A stretch of DNA of 64,000 bases, taken from the NCBI GenBank assembly GCA_018970025.1, contig JAGWXF010000001.1, forward strand, positions 1 through 64,000, read 5' to 3'. Positions within the stretch are counted from its first letter, which is position 1, and each line of letters starts with the position of its first letter. This DNA comes from Actinomycetales bacterium. Its GTDB lineage: Bacteria; Actinomycetota; Actinomycetes; S36-B12. Below the pieces are notes generated by a model. That model searched no databases. It was not told the origin of the DNA and was given only the letters and a program-made list of their open reading frames with translations. Below are positions 17,308 through 25,655 of the stretch, piece after piece. A program made the position numbers and the translations under genes.

Positions 17308-17664
17308 GTGCGTGCGATCCGCGGTGCTACCTGCCTGGAGCAGGACGATGCGGCGCTGATGCGCGAGGCTGTCTCGGAGCTCCTCCAAGCCATGCTCGAG
17401 CGCAATGGCATCACGACCGATGATGTGGTCAGCGTGCTGTTCACGGCTACCGCGGACCTCGTCAGCGCATTCCCCGCGGCGGGGGCCAGGGAGTGCGGGT
17501 TCAGCGACGTCCCGCTGATCTGCGCCCAGGAGATCGATGTCGCGGGCGCGCTGCCACGGGTCGTGCGGGTGATGATGCACGTCGATCTCGACTGGCCGCG
17601 GACGGACGTGCGGCATGTCTACCTCAGGGGGGCCGAGGCCCTCCGGCAAGACCTCCCGCAATGA
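17308..17664 (+). CDS. aroH: Chorismate mutase, AroH class
   Basis: The 118-residue protein belongs to the monofunctional AroH (pseudo-alpha/beta-barrel) family, which converts chorismate to prephenate. Visible family features are the start VRAIRGAT, TTDDVVSVLFTATADL, the Cys-containing VPLICAQEIDV and the arginine of RVVRVMMH, followed by DVRHVYLRGA. It lies directly before and overlaps tyrA (ATGA), which uses its product prephenate. The pair therefore forms a short tyrosine branch. Confidence 0.92.
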   Translation: MRAIRGATCLEQDDAALMREAVSELLQAMLERNGITTDDVVSVLFTATADLVSAFPAAGARECGFSDVPLICAQEIDVAGALPRVVRVMMHVDLDWPRTDVRHVYLRGAEALRQDLPQ

Positions 17665-18815
17665 CCGGACCATTGCGCACGGCTGTCGAGGGCCCGGTAC
17701 TCGTCGTCGGCACGGGACTCATCGGGACGTCCATCGCACTGTCCCTGCGTCGGGCCGGCGTCGAGGTGCTCCTCGATGACGTCGATCCGGCGGCTCTGCG
17801 CACGGCGGTCGAGATGGGGGCCGGCCGTGCGCTGGACTCGACACAGCAGCCAGCGCACACGGAGCCGGGCGCCCGGTCGACGGCTGGCTTGCCGCAGCCG
17901 ATGATCGTCCTGGTCGCGGTGCCCCCGCTCGCGGCGGCGGAGGCTGTGGCGCGGGCCTGCGAGCGATACCCCGATGCCACCATCACGGACGTGTCATCGG
18001 TGAAGGCACCGGTCCTGGAGGCTGCGGCGCAGCGAGGGGCGGACATGGCGCGGGTCGTGGGTGGCCATCCGATGGCCGGGCGTGAGGTCTCCGGCGCTGC
18101 CGGGGCCAGGGCCGACCTGCTGGATGATCGCTGGTGGATCCTCACCCCTTGCCCCACGACGCAGCCCGCCCGGGTGGATGCCGTCCGACGACTGGTGCAG
18201 ACCTGCGGCGCGGTCGCGGCTGAGCTGAGCCCGCAGGAGCACGACCGAGCAGTGGCACTTGTCTCGCACGCCCCGCAGGTCCTATCGAGCGTCCTTGCCG
18301 GCGAGCTGCTGCGCGCACGGCCTGCATACGTCCAGATCGCAGGCCAGGGGCTGCGTGACATGACCCGCATCGCCGGGTCGAGCAGTGCACTGTGGACTGA
18401 GATCCTCGCGGCGAATGCCGAGCCGGTGGTCGAGGTGCTCTCCGGGGTCATGGAGCGCCTCGGTCGGGCACTGGAGGACCTGCGGTCGGTCGTCGACGGC
18501 CAGGCTGGGGCGATCGACGGCCTGACCCAGGCGCTGGTCGATGGTGCGCAGGGGCGCGCGCTCATCCCGGGCAAGCACGGCGCAGCACCGCTCGACTACG
18601 CCGAGGTGGCCGTCATGGTCGCCGACCGGCCCGGGGAGCTCGCCCGGCTGTTCGTTGCTGCCGGCGAGGCCGGCATCAACCTCGAGGATGTCCGCATCGA
18701 GCACGTGCTGGGTCGCCCGAGCGGCCTGGTGGAGCTGTCCGTCCGGCCCGCCGCGACGGAGCCGCTGATCACGGCATTGCGCGCGCGAGGGTTCGACGTC
18801 CGCGGCTGGCGCTGA
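17661..18815 (+). CDS. tyrA: Prephenate dehydrogenase
   Basis: The 384-residue enzyme oxidises prephenate to 4-hydroxyphenylpyruvate with NAD(P). It begins with the Rossmann motif VVGTGLIGTSIALSL. It has VSSVKAPV, the catalytic-histidine segments GGHPMAG and VALVSHAPQV, and a C-terminal ACT domain (~310-384, MVADRPGELARLFVAAGEAG) expected to mediate feedback control by amino acids. It is co-transcribed with the chorismate mutase upstream. Confidence 0.93.
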   Translation: MTGPLRTAVEGPVLVVGTGLIGTSIALSLRRAGVEVLLDDVDPAALRTAVEMGAGRALDSTQQPAHTEPGARSTAGLPQPMIVLVAVPPLAAAEAVARACERYPDATITDVSSVKAPVLEAAAQRGADMARVVGGHPMAGREVSGAAGARADLLDDRWWILTPCPTTQPARVDAVRRLVQTCGAVAAELSPQEHDRAVALVSHAPQVLSSVLAGELLRARPAYVQIAGQGLRDMTRIAGSSSALWTEILAANAEPVVEVLSGVMERLGRALEDLRSVVDGQAGAIDGLTQALVDGAQGRALIPGKHGAAPLDYAEVAVMVADRPGELARLFVAAGEAGINLEDVRIEHVLGRPSGLVELSVRPAATEPLITALRARGFDVRGWR

Positions 18816-18838
18816 GCATGGCCGTCTCCCGACGGGCA

Positions 18839-18844
18839 TAGGGT
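18839..18844 (+). promoter_or_regulatory. Probable -10 hexamer (TAGGGT) for cmk-der
   Basis: TAGGGT ends six bases before GTG 18851, in the 35-base gap after tyrA. The GTG has no Shine-Dalgarno sequence. Confidence 0.5.
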
Positions 18845-18850
18845 GACGGC

Positions 18851-21094
18851 GTGACCGCACCCCTGGTAATCGCCGTCGACGGACCGGCCGGATCGGGGAA
18901 GTCGAGCGTCTGCCGTGGCGTTGCGAGCCGACTGGAATGGCGCTACCTCGACACGGGCGCCATGTACCGGGCCATGACCTGGGCGGTGCTGCGCGCCGGG
19001 ATCCCGAGCGACGATGCGGCTGCGGTCGCCGCGTTCGCGCATCAGCCGCGGATCACCAGCGGCACCGATCCCGCCCATCCGACGATCGAGGTCGATGGCC
19101 ACGACGTCGCGGATGCGATCAGGGGTCCGGAGGTGACCGCGGCGGTGAGCGCCGTGAGCGCCGTCCCCGAGGTACGCGCTCGGCTCGTCGAGCTGCAGCG
19201 GGAGCAGGCGGGCAGCGCGATTGCTTCGGGCACCGGGATCATCGTCGAAGGCCGCGATATCGGCACCGTCGTGCTGCCGGACGCCCCTATCAAGGTCTTC
19301 CTGACCGCTGATGCCGCCGAGCGGGCACGGCGCCGGGCTGGAGAGCAGCTGGATCGGGCCGGGTCCGTGGCTGACGTCCAGGCCTCGCTGGCAGCCCGCG
19401 ATGCGCAGGATGCCAGCCGTGCCGCCTCGCCGATGGCGATGGCGGACGATGCGTTGCTCGTCGATACGACGCATGAAGGCCTGCAGGAGGTCATTGACCG
19501 CATCTGCACGCTGATCCGGGACGTGGAGGCTCGGAACGTGGAGGGTCCGGGCGGGGGGTTCCTTGAGAAGGCGGACCTGCTCGATCCGGAGTTGGCCGGA
19601 CCGGACGACATCGGGACATTCGCCGACTCGATCGCTGGTGGTGCTGACGATGGGCAGTTCGATCATGGGGGAGCGGGCGGCGAGAGCGAAGCCGATCTTG
19701 CAGCGGCGGTCGCTGCCGCCCGGGCAGAGTTCGGGGACTTCGACCTGGAACTGGAGGAGCTGCGCGAGTCGCAGGGCCACGGACTTCCCGTCCTGGCGAT
19801 CGTGGGCCGGCCCAACGTCGGCAAGTCGACCCTGGTGAACCGGATCATTGGCCGTCGTGAGGCCGTCGTGGAGGACATCCCGGGCGTGACCCGGGATCGC
19901 GTCGCCTACGAGGCGGAGTGGAACGGACGCCGGTTCCAGGTCGTCGACACCGGAGGCTGGGATCGGCGAGCCCGTGGGATGGCCGCGCAGGTGGCATCCC
20001 AGGCTGAGCGTGCCATCGCCGAGGCAGATGCAGTCGCCTTCGTCGTGGATGCCAGTGTCGGGGTGACTGACGCGGACGCGGAGGTGGTCAAGGTGCTGCG
20101 CAGGTGCGGCAGGCCCGTCGTCCTGATAGCCAACAAGGTCGATGGCCCGGCGGCGGAGCTGGAAGCCGCGTCGCTGTGGTCGCTGGGCCTCGGGGAGCCC
20201 CATTGCGTGTCGGCGCTGCATGGCCGTGGCTCGGGCGACCTGCTCGATGTCCTGGTTCAGGTCCTTCCCGAGCACGGCCAGGCGGTCGCCCGGGAGGGCG
20301 GGCCGAGCCGGGTTGCGCTGCTCGGCAAGCCGAATGTCGGGAAGTCATCCCTGCTGAACTCCCTTGCCGCTGCCGATCGGGTGGTCGTCGACGCTGTCGC
20401 CGGGACGACCGTCGATCCGGTTGACGAGCTGGTCTGGCTGGACGAAGAGTGGTGGTGGTTCGTCGACACGGCAGGGATCCGGCGCCGGGCCAGCCAGGCA
20501 AGCGGGCACGAGTACTACGCGACGCTGCGCACCCAGTCCGCGCTCGACCGTGCCCAGGTCGCCATCGTCCTCGTCGATGCGTCCGAGCCGCTGGCCGAGC
20601 AGGACGTCCGGATCATCTCGATGGTGATCGAGTCCGGGCGCGCGCTCGTGCTTGCCTTCAACAAGTGGGACCTCACTGACCAGGAGCGACGCGATCGGCT
20701 GGAACGAGAGATCAGCCGCGACCTCGTCCAGGTCCCATGGGCGCCCCGGGTGAACATCTCCGCCCGGACCGGGCGCCATGTCGACCGCATCGCGGCGGCC
20801 CTGCGGATCTCCCTTGACGGATGGCAGACGCGGGTGTCGACGGGTCGGCTGAACCAGTTCATGGCCGAACTGGCCCAGTCGCATCCGCATCCCCTGCGCG
20901 GGGGGCGCCAGTCCAGGATCCTGTTTGCCGCGCAGGTCGCCGTCGGTCCTCCGACCTTCGCCCTGTTCACGACCGGCTTCCTCGAGGCCGGTTACCGCAG
21001 GTTCATCGAGCGCCGACTGCGAGAGGAGTTCGGATTCGCGGGCACCCCGATCCGCATCGTGATGCGCGTGCGCGAGAAGCGGTCGCGGCGCTAG
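18851..21094 (+). CDS. Fused cytidylate kinase / GTPase Der
   Basis: A 747-residue bifunctional protein. Residues 1-~225 are cytidylate kinase, with P-loop [20 protein letters not shown] and [10 protein letters not shown]; it phosphorylates CMP and dCMP. An acidic Ala/Gly/Asp-rich linker spans ~226-312. Residues ~314-747 are the ribosome-assembly GTPase Der, with two G domains (GRPNVGKST ~319 and GKPNVGKSS ~492; DTGG and DTAG switch II; NKVD and NKWD) and a KH-like C-terminal domain. There is no stop or frameshift in the linker. Separate cmk and der genes are adjacent in M. tuberculosis, and fused forms are known in other actinobacteria. Confidence 0.95.
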   Translation: MTAPLVIAVDGPAGSGKSSVCRGVASRLEWRYLDTGAMYRAMTWAVLRAGIPSDDAAAVAAFAHQPRITSGTDPAHPTIEVDGHDVADAIRGPEVTAAVSAVSAVPEVRARLVELQREQAGSAIASGTGIIVEGRDIGTVVLPDAPIKVFLTADAAERARRRAGEQLDRAGSVADVQASLAARDAQDASRAASPMAMADDALLVDTTHEGLQEVIDRICTLIRDVEARNVEGPGGGFLEKADLLDPELAGPDDIGTFADSIAGGADDGQFDHGGAGGESEADLAAAVAAARAEFGDFDLELEELRESQGHGLPVLAIVGRPNVGKSTLVNRIIGRREAVVEDIPGVTRDRVAYEAEWNGRRFQVVDTGGWDRRARGMAAQVASQAERAIAEADAVAFVVDASVGVTDADAEVVKVLRRCGRPVVLIANKVDGPAAELEAASLWSLGLGEPHCVSALHGRGSGDLLDVLVQVLPEHGQAVAREGGPSRVALLGKPNVGKSSLLNSLAAADRVVVDAVAGTTVDPVDELVWLDEEWWWFVDTAGIRRRASQASGHEYYATLRTQSALDRAQVAIVLVDASEPLAEQDVRIISMVIESGRALVLAFNKWDLTDQERRDRLEREISRDLVQVPWAPRVNISARTGRHVDRIAAALRISLDGWQTRVSTGRLNQFMAELAQSHPHPLRGGRQSRILFAAQVAVGPPTFALFTTGFLEAGYRRFIERRLREEFGFAGTPIRIVMRVREKRSRR

Positions 21095-21253
21095 CTCCCG
21101 GGGCGGGGCGCCCCTGCGCCGCTTGGCCTGGCAGTTCCAATGCCGGTCACCGCCAGTCACCTCGGATGGGCTCAGGTGTGGCCCGGCACAGGGCTCATGT
21201 ATGTTTGCGCGGGTCGTCGCGCTGGCCGAGGAGCACTCGCAAGGGCGTCGCCA

Positions 21254-21327
<74 letters not shown>

Positions 21328-21371
21328 CGGCCGTCTCCCTCGCGGAACACCCCCCGATCCGCTGAGGGGGG

Positions 21372-21388
21372 CGGCCCCTGAGGGGCCG
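21372..21388 (+). terminator. GC-rich hairpin after tRNA-Pro
   Basis: CGGCCCC and GGGGCCG form a 7-bp stem around TGA, 45 bases after the tRNA. No run of T follows, so intrinsic termination is only possible rather than clear. Confidence 0.35.
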
Positions 21389-21454
21389 TCGTTGCCGAGA
21401 TGCGCCGTCAGGGAGCGTGCGGGTCGACTCGTCGGCGAAGGAGCCTGGGTGCTG

Positions 21455-21889
21455 ATGAAGAGCGTGGTTGCCGCCTGCGCGCTTGCCCTTGCCTGGATGT
21501 CGATCGTGTCGGGCCCTGCCCCCGCGGCGCTGGCTGCTTCCCCGGTCCAGGCGTCGCCGGTCCTGTGCAACGAACTGGTCGCCGGCATGACCCGGCGAAC
21601 GAGCAGTTTCACCCTGTCCTGCCGGGATCGCGTGGACGTCCTGAGCCGGCTCACGTGGACGTCATGGAAGCGGGCGATCGCCCAGGGGCATGGAACCTTC
21701 GTCTACACCAGTTGCGATCCGAAGTGCGCGTCGGGTGAGCGCCGCACGACGCACGCATCGGTCCGGCTGTCCCGGCCGGTCAAGAAGGAGGGGGGACGGG
21801 CATTCACCAGGGTCCGCGTGACCTATACGGACGCCGTCGGGAACCGGATCGTGAAGGTCTACCGAGCGGTGGGCGTCCGCGGGCGCTAG
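21455..21889 (+). CDS. Small secreted protein of unknown function
   Basis: A 144-residue protein with a clear Sec signal peptide (MKSVVAACALALAWMSIV, then cleavage near PAALAA). The mature part contains four cysteines (VLCNEL, LSCRDR, SCDPKC), suggesting disulfides, and a basic beta-rich C-terminus ending VYRAVGVRGR. I recognise no domain. AAGGAG lies 11 bases before ATG 21455 and five before an in-frame GTG at 21449, so either may be the start. Its TAG stop shares a CTAG palindrome with the stop of the convergent PPK2 gene. Confidence 0.7.
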   Translation: MKSVVAACALALAWMSIVSGPAPAALAASPVQASPVLCNELVAGMTRRTSSFTLSCRDRVDVLSRLTWTSWKRAIAQGHGTFVYTSCDPKCASGERRTTHASVRLSRPVKKEGGRAFTRVRVTYTDAVGNRIVKVYRAVGVRGR

Positions 21890-22737
21890 TGCCGCTGCGC
21901 GTCGATGATCCGCTGGGCATGGTCGGGAGCGTAGGTGCTCTGCTCCCGGGGCGGTCGCTGGTAGCCCGCTGACGCAGGCCTGGCCGGAAGGCTCAGCGGA
22001 GGCTGGACGACATCACGGTAGGGGACGGTGCTCAGCAGATGGTGCATCATGTTGATGCGAGCCCGCCGCTTGTCGTCGGCTTCCACGATCGTCCAGGGCG
22101 CCTCCGGTATGTCCGTGTGAATCAGCATCTCGTCCTTCGCGCGGGAATAGTCCTCCCACCGCTGGATGGACTCCATGTCCATCGGCGACAGCTTCCATCG
22201 CCGCATCGGGTCGTCCATCCGAGATCGGAACCGTCGCTCCTGCTCCTCGTCGCTAACGCTGAACCAGTACTTGCGCAGCATGATGCCGTCCTCCACGAGC
22301 AGCCGCTCGAAGATCGGGGCCTGGTGCAGGAAGCGCCGGTACTCCTCCGGCGTGCAGAAACCCATCACGCGCTCGACTCCCGCCCGGTTGTACCAGGATC
22401 GGTCGAAGAGCCGGATCTCGCCCGCCGCGGGCAGTTCCTCGACGTACCGCTGGAAGTACCACTGGGTGCGCTGGCGGTCACTGGGAGCGGGCAGCGCGAC
22501 GATGCTGACCACGCGCGGGTTGAGGTACTCGGTGACCCGCTTGATCGCCGACCCCTTGCCGGCAGCATCTCGGCCCTCGAAGATGACCACGAGGCGATGG
22601 CCCTCGTGCTTGATCCACTCCTGCATGCTCACCAGCTCGGCCTGCAACCGATACAGCTCCGCCTCGTACAGCGACCGCGGCATGCGCGTGCGCCCAGGTC
22701 CTGCTTCCTTGGCATCGGCTGGATGCTTCTTGCCCAT
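21886..22737 (-). CDS. ppk2: Polyphosphate kinase 2 (PPK2 family)
   Basis: The 283-residue protein carries the PPK2 fold. Walker A is EGRDAAGKGS (54-63), Walker B lies in EIRLFDRSWYNRAGVE, and the lid-type segment is ADDKRRARINMMHHLL. Single-domain PPK2 enzymes of this length transfer phosphate between polyphosphate and nucleoside diphosphates; nucleotide preference cannot be read here. It acts in the cytosol. ATG 22737 is set by AGAAGGGA upstream on the minus strand. A longer open frame continues to 23196, but it is antisense to the neighbouring gene and has no such site. Confidence 0.93.
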   Translation of the reverse strand: MGKKHPADAKEAGPGRTRMPRSLYEAELYRLQAELVSMQEWIKHEGHRLVVIFEGRDAAGKGSAIKRVTEYLNPRVVSIVALPAPSDRQRTQWYFQRYVEELPAAGEIRLFDRSWYNRAGVERVMGFCTPEEYRRFLHQAPIFERLLVEDGIMLRKYWFSVSDEEQERRFRSRMDDPMRRWKLSPMDMESIQRWEDYSRAKDEMLIHTDIPEAPWTIVEADDKRRARINMMHHLLSTVPYRDVVQPPLSLPARPASAGYQRPPREQSTYAPDHAQRIIDAQRH

Positions 22738-22835
22738 GGCATCCCTTCTGGCTGCGCTCGCATGCAGTATGTCGCACCTGCCGAGCCCCGGCTCCGATGT
22801 GGGCGCGCCGGGCGTACGACGGGCCTGTCGTGCAT

Positions 22836-22841
22836 TAGCCT
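22836..22841 (+). promoter_or_regulatory. Possible -10 hexamer (TAGCCT) for the secreted Ig-like protein
   Basis: TAGCCT lies 29 bases before ATG 22871. A short leader would then carry the ribosome-binding site GGAAGGG, so this transcript would not be leaderless. Confidence 0.35.
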
Positions 22842-22870
22842 GCATGGAGTCTTCCGGAAGGGCGGCGCAC

Positions 22871-24211
22871 ATGGTGATCCTTCGACACGTGTTGTTCCCT
22901 CGAACCTCCATCGCCCGACCGGCGATGCGCGAGGGCGCGCGGCGTGGTGCTGGAGGCGCGATAGCGGCGGCCTGCGGGATTGCCCTGGCAGCCGGCTTGT
23001 CGATCGGCCTGGCCGCCCCGGCGTGGTCAGGCACGGCGAACGTCCCGGTCCCGACGTTCGTGCTGCCGGCATTGCCGAGCACGTGGTCGGCGCTGGGATC
23101 CGGAACCCTGAGCTCGCCCGATGCCGCTGGCGGCACGACGGCAATCGCCGGGACCGATGTGAAGGCCCAGATCGGCACGGTCGACTTCACTGGCACCTCC
23201 GGTCCCGGGACCTACTCCACCAAGTGGCTCTCCTGCCCCTCGCGTGGGTCCGCTGACGTCAACTGCGCCGATGCGGAGGCCGCTTCAGCGGCCTCCGGCA
23301 ATCCGAGCGGGGTGGTGCGCACCTACGTCCCCAAGGCTGATGACGTCGGCCGCTACCTGCGGTTCTCGATCACCGTGGCGCCGTCAGGGGCTGCAGACAC
23401 CTCCCGGACCGTGACCACTGACCCAAGCAAGGACGTCTACGTCCTCGGCCAGACGCCCACCGGCTCGCAGCCGGAGATCAAGTCCGGCCAGGTGCCCGGC
23501 GACAACGGCACCGCGGTGCTCAAGAAGTGGACGATCCCGGCGACCTCCAACTTCCGCATCAGGGACGTGGCGGCGTGGGCCTGCACGTCGTCGACAGCTG
23601 GCCAGGCGGCGACGAAGGACTTCGCGCTGTCGAGCGCAGGGTGCGCATCGCTGACCGTGTTGACGAGCGTCGCCGGGGTGTCGGACCAGACCGCAATCGT
23701 GTTCGCGATCCCAGCCGATGCGACGGGCAAGTACCTGCTGATTGCGGATACCGTCACCATCGCGACAGGCCCGAGCTCGGTCCTGGCCAGTTACGTCGTG
23801 CGATCCGCGGCCGTGCCGCTGCGCGGCTCGGCGACGGTCTCGCCCAGCCCGGCTCCCTCCTCATCGCCGGCGTCAACGGCGACGCCGACGCCCGCTCCCA
23901 GCCCATCGGGTATCTCGGCGCCAGCCCTGACCGTGGTCGCGGCCCGCAAGGCGCCAGCGGGCAAGCCCTATGCGGTGACGGTCACCGTGACCCCGGCGAC
24001 CGCGACCGGCACTGCCAACGTCCGTCTGGTGAAGCGCACCCGAAAGGCGAAGACCGTCCAGACCCTGGCAAGTGTCGCTGTCATGAACGGGACCGGCACA
24101 TCGCAGACCAAGATCAAGGCGCCAGCGGGGAAGTACGCCCTGGTCGTGCAGTTCGTCGACAGCAAGACGGGCAAGACGGCGACGTTCCAGCGCAACGTCA
24201 AGGTGACCTGA
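22871..24211 (+). CDS. Secreted repeat protein with Ser/Pro/Thr linker and C-terminal Ig-like module
   Basis: A 446-residue exported protein with an N-terminal hydrophobic segment (GAIAAACGIALAAGLSIGLA) ending near PAWSG. Two related Thr/Ser/Gly-rich beta modules follow, each with paired cysteines (LSCPSRG/NCAD and AWACTSS/AGCAS). A low-complexity linker of PSPAPSSSPAS type comes next, then a final Ig-like module (APALTVVAARKAPAGKPYAV to the end). It is probably cell-envelope or extracellular; no catalytic motif or sortase signal is visible. GGAAGGG eight bases before ATG 22871 fixes the start. Confidence 0.75.
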   Translation: MVILRHVLFPRTSIARPAMREGARRGAGGAIAAACGIALAAGLSIGLAAPAWSGTANVPVPTFVLPALPSTWSALGSGTLSSPDAAGGTTAIAGTDVKAQIGTVDFTGTSGPGTYSTKWLSCPSRGSADVNCADAEAASAASGNPSGVVRTYVPKADDVGRYLRFSITVAPSGAADTSRTVTTDPSKDVYVLGQTPTGSQPEIKSGQVPGDNGTAVLKKWTIPATSNFRIRDVAAWACTSSTAGQAATKDFALSSAGCASLTVLTSVAGVSDQTAIVFAIPADATGKYLLIADTVTIATGPSSVLASYVVRSAAVPLRGSATVSPSPAPSSSPASTATPTPAPSPSGISAPALTVVAARKAPAGKPYAVTVTVTPATATGTANVRLVKRTRKAKTVQTLASVAVMNGTGTSQTKIKAPAGKYALVVQFVDSKTGKTATFQRNVKVT

Positions 24212-24219
24212 CGGTCACG

Positions 24220-24504
24220 CTACAGCGCGGTCAGGATCGCAATGACGGCGAAACCTGCGGCCAGGTAGCACATCAGGACCCCGATCGCCGCGACCCGCAG
24301 CGGGGCGCGCACCTCGCCTGCGGCGATCCTGCCCGCTCCCCGGATGACGGCCGAGAGCCGGGTGGCGTCCTGCCGGGCATCACCGGATGGATCGCGCTGC
24401 GACCAGTAGGCCCGCTCATTGGACATGCCGAGCGCGACGAAGGCAATGCCGAAGATGGCCAGGATGACGGCGATGATGACCAGGACAAGGGTCGCGGTTC
24501 CCAC
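24220..24504 (-). CDS. Small two-TM membrane protein
   Basis: A 94-residue protein with two hydrophobic segments, TLVLVIIAVILAIFGIAFVA (5-25) and VAAIGVLMCYLAAGFAVIAI (~71-91). A polar, charged loop lies between them. I recognise no family. The GTG at 24504 has TAAGGT seven bases upstream. It is convergent with the secreted protein gene, with an 8-base gap, and divergent from the LigD-type polymerase. Confidence 0.7.
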   Translation of the reverse strand: MGTATLVLVIIAVILAIFGIAFVALGMSNERAYWSQRDPSGDARQDATRLSAVIRGAGRIAAGEVRAPLRVAAIGVLMCYLAAGFAVIAILTAL

Positions 24505-24511
24505 GCGTGGG

Positions 24512-24517
24512 ACCTTA
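24512..24517 (-). promoter_or_regulatory. Probable -10 hexamer (TAAGGT) of the small membrane protein
   Basis: On the minus strand TAAGGT ends seven bases before GTG 24504. With the opposite-strand hexamer at 24546 it forms a compact divergent promoter pair. Confidence 0.45.
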
Positions 24518-24545
24518 GCGGGTCCGGTCTGATGCCGGGAACCGG

Positions 24546-24551
24546 TACCGT
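24546..24551 (+). promoter_or_regulatory. Probable -10 hexamer (TACCGT) for the LigD-type polymerase
   Basis: TACCGT ends six bases before GTG 24558, with no ribosome-binding site between. Confidence 0.5.
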
Positions 24552-24557
24552 CATCGG

Positions 24558-25655
24558 GTGGCCCGTGCAGGCGATGCGATCGTGCTGGAAGTCGGCGGCC
24601 GCGAGGTTCGCATCAGCAGTCCCGGCAGGCAGGTCTTCCCTGGGCTGGTGAAGGAGGACATCGCTCGCTACTACGCGGCCGTCGCGGACGTGATGATCGA
24701 GCATCTGCGGGATCGCCCCACGGCGCTCGAGCGCTGGCCGAACGGCGTGCTGGAGGGCAACGAAGGGTTCTACCACAAGCACCTGCTCCGGGGGATGCCC
24801 TCATACGCCGCCGCGACGGAGGTGCACTTCCCGAGCGGCCGGCCTGGATCGATGCTGTGCCCCACCGAGCCGGCCGTCATCGTCTGGGCTGCCCAGATGA
24901 ACACCATCACCTTCCACCCTTGGCCGTGCACGGCGCCGCAGACCGACCAGCCTGATGAGCTTCGGCTTGACTTCGACCCATCGCCCGGCACTGGATTCGC
25001 CGATGCGGTGCGCGCCGCTGAGCTGGCGCGCGAGCTGCTCGCCGGCTGGGGCTGGCCCGTCGGCTGCAAGACCAGCGGAGGCCGTGGCGTGCACGTGTTC
25101 GTCCCGATCGAGCCGCGCTGGGGATTCGTCGACGTGCGGCACGCCGCGATCGCCATCGGCCGGGAGCTCGAGCGCCGGGAGCCGTCGCTGGTGACCACCT
25201 CCTGGTGGAAGGAGGGCCGCGGCGCGCGGGTATTCGTCGACTTCAACCAGGCTGCGCAGGACCGGACGATCGCAAGCGCATACTCGATCCGGGCCAGGCC
25301 GCAGGCAACGGTGTCGATGCCGGTCACCTGGTCGCAGCTGCCGACGGTCGATCCGGGGGAGTTCACGGTGCGAACGGTCCCGCAGCTGATTGCCGACGGA
25401 CGAGGCGATCCCTGGGATGGCCTGATCATCCGGCCGGAGCGCCGGGCGGACCTCGCCGACGCCCTCAGGCTCTGGGATCGCGATGTTGCCGAGGGCCTGC
25501 CGGAGCTGCCGTATCCCCCCGACTTTCCGAAGATGCCGGGGGAGCCGCCGCGGGTCCAGCCCAGTCGAGCAGCTCGTCAATCGGCACCCCGGGCATCACC
25601 GGGAACTGGTCGAAGCCGCAGGAGTCCGGGGAGCGATCCGGACGCCATCGGATGA
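24558..25655 (+). CDS. LigD-type primase-polymerase (Pol domain)
   Basis: A 365-residue stand-alone homologue of the LigD polymerase domain (archaeo-eukaryotic primase superfamily), used in non-homologous end joining to fill or extend ends. Visible motifs include FYHKHL near the start, the catalytic LRLDFDPSPG (metal-binding aspartates), KTSGGRGVHVFVPI and VFVDFNQAAQDRTIASAYS. The conserved tail motif is YPPDFPKMPGEPPRVQPSRA. After this a ~25-residue basic Ser/Pro/Arg tail runs antisense to the ligase gene. No Ku gene is in the window. Confidence 0.92.
   Translation: MARAGDAIVLEVGGREVRISSPGRQVFPGLVKEDIARYYAAVADVMIEHLRDRPTALERWPNGVLEGNEGFYHKHLLRGMPSYAAATEVHFPSGRPGSMLCPTEPAVIVWAAQMNTITFHPWPCTAPQTDQPDELRLDFDPSPGTGFADAVRAAELARELLAGWGWPVGCKTSGGRGVHVFVPIEPRWGFVDVRHAAIAIGRELERREPSLVTTSWWKEGRGARVFVDFNQAAQDRTIASAYSIRARPQATVSMPVTWSQLPTVDPGEFTVRTVPQLIADGRGDPWDGLIIRPERRADLADALRLWDRDVAEGLPELPYPPDFPKMPGEPPRVQPSRAARQSAPRASPGTGRSRRSPGSDPDAIG

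Noticed and set aside
18596-20275. Minus-strand open frame (~559 codons) opposite tyrA and cmk-der
   Set aside because: Antisense shadow of two certain genes; composition rich in Arg/Pro/His without family resemblance.
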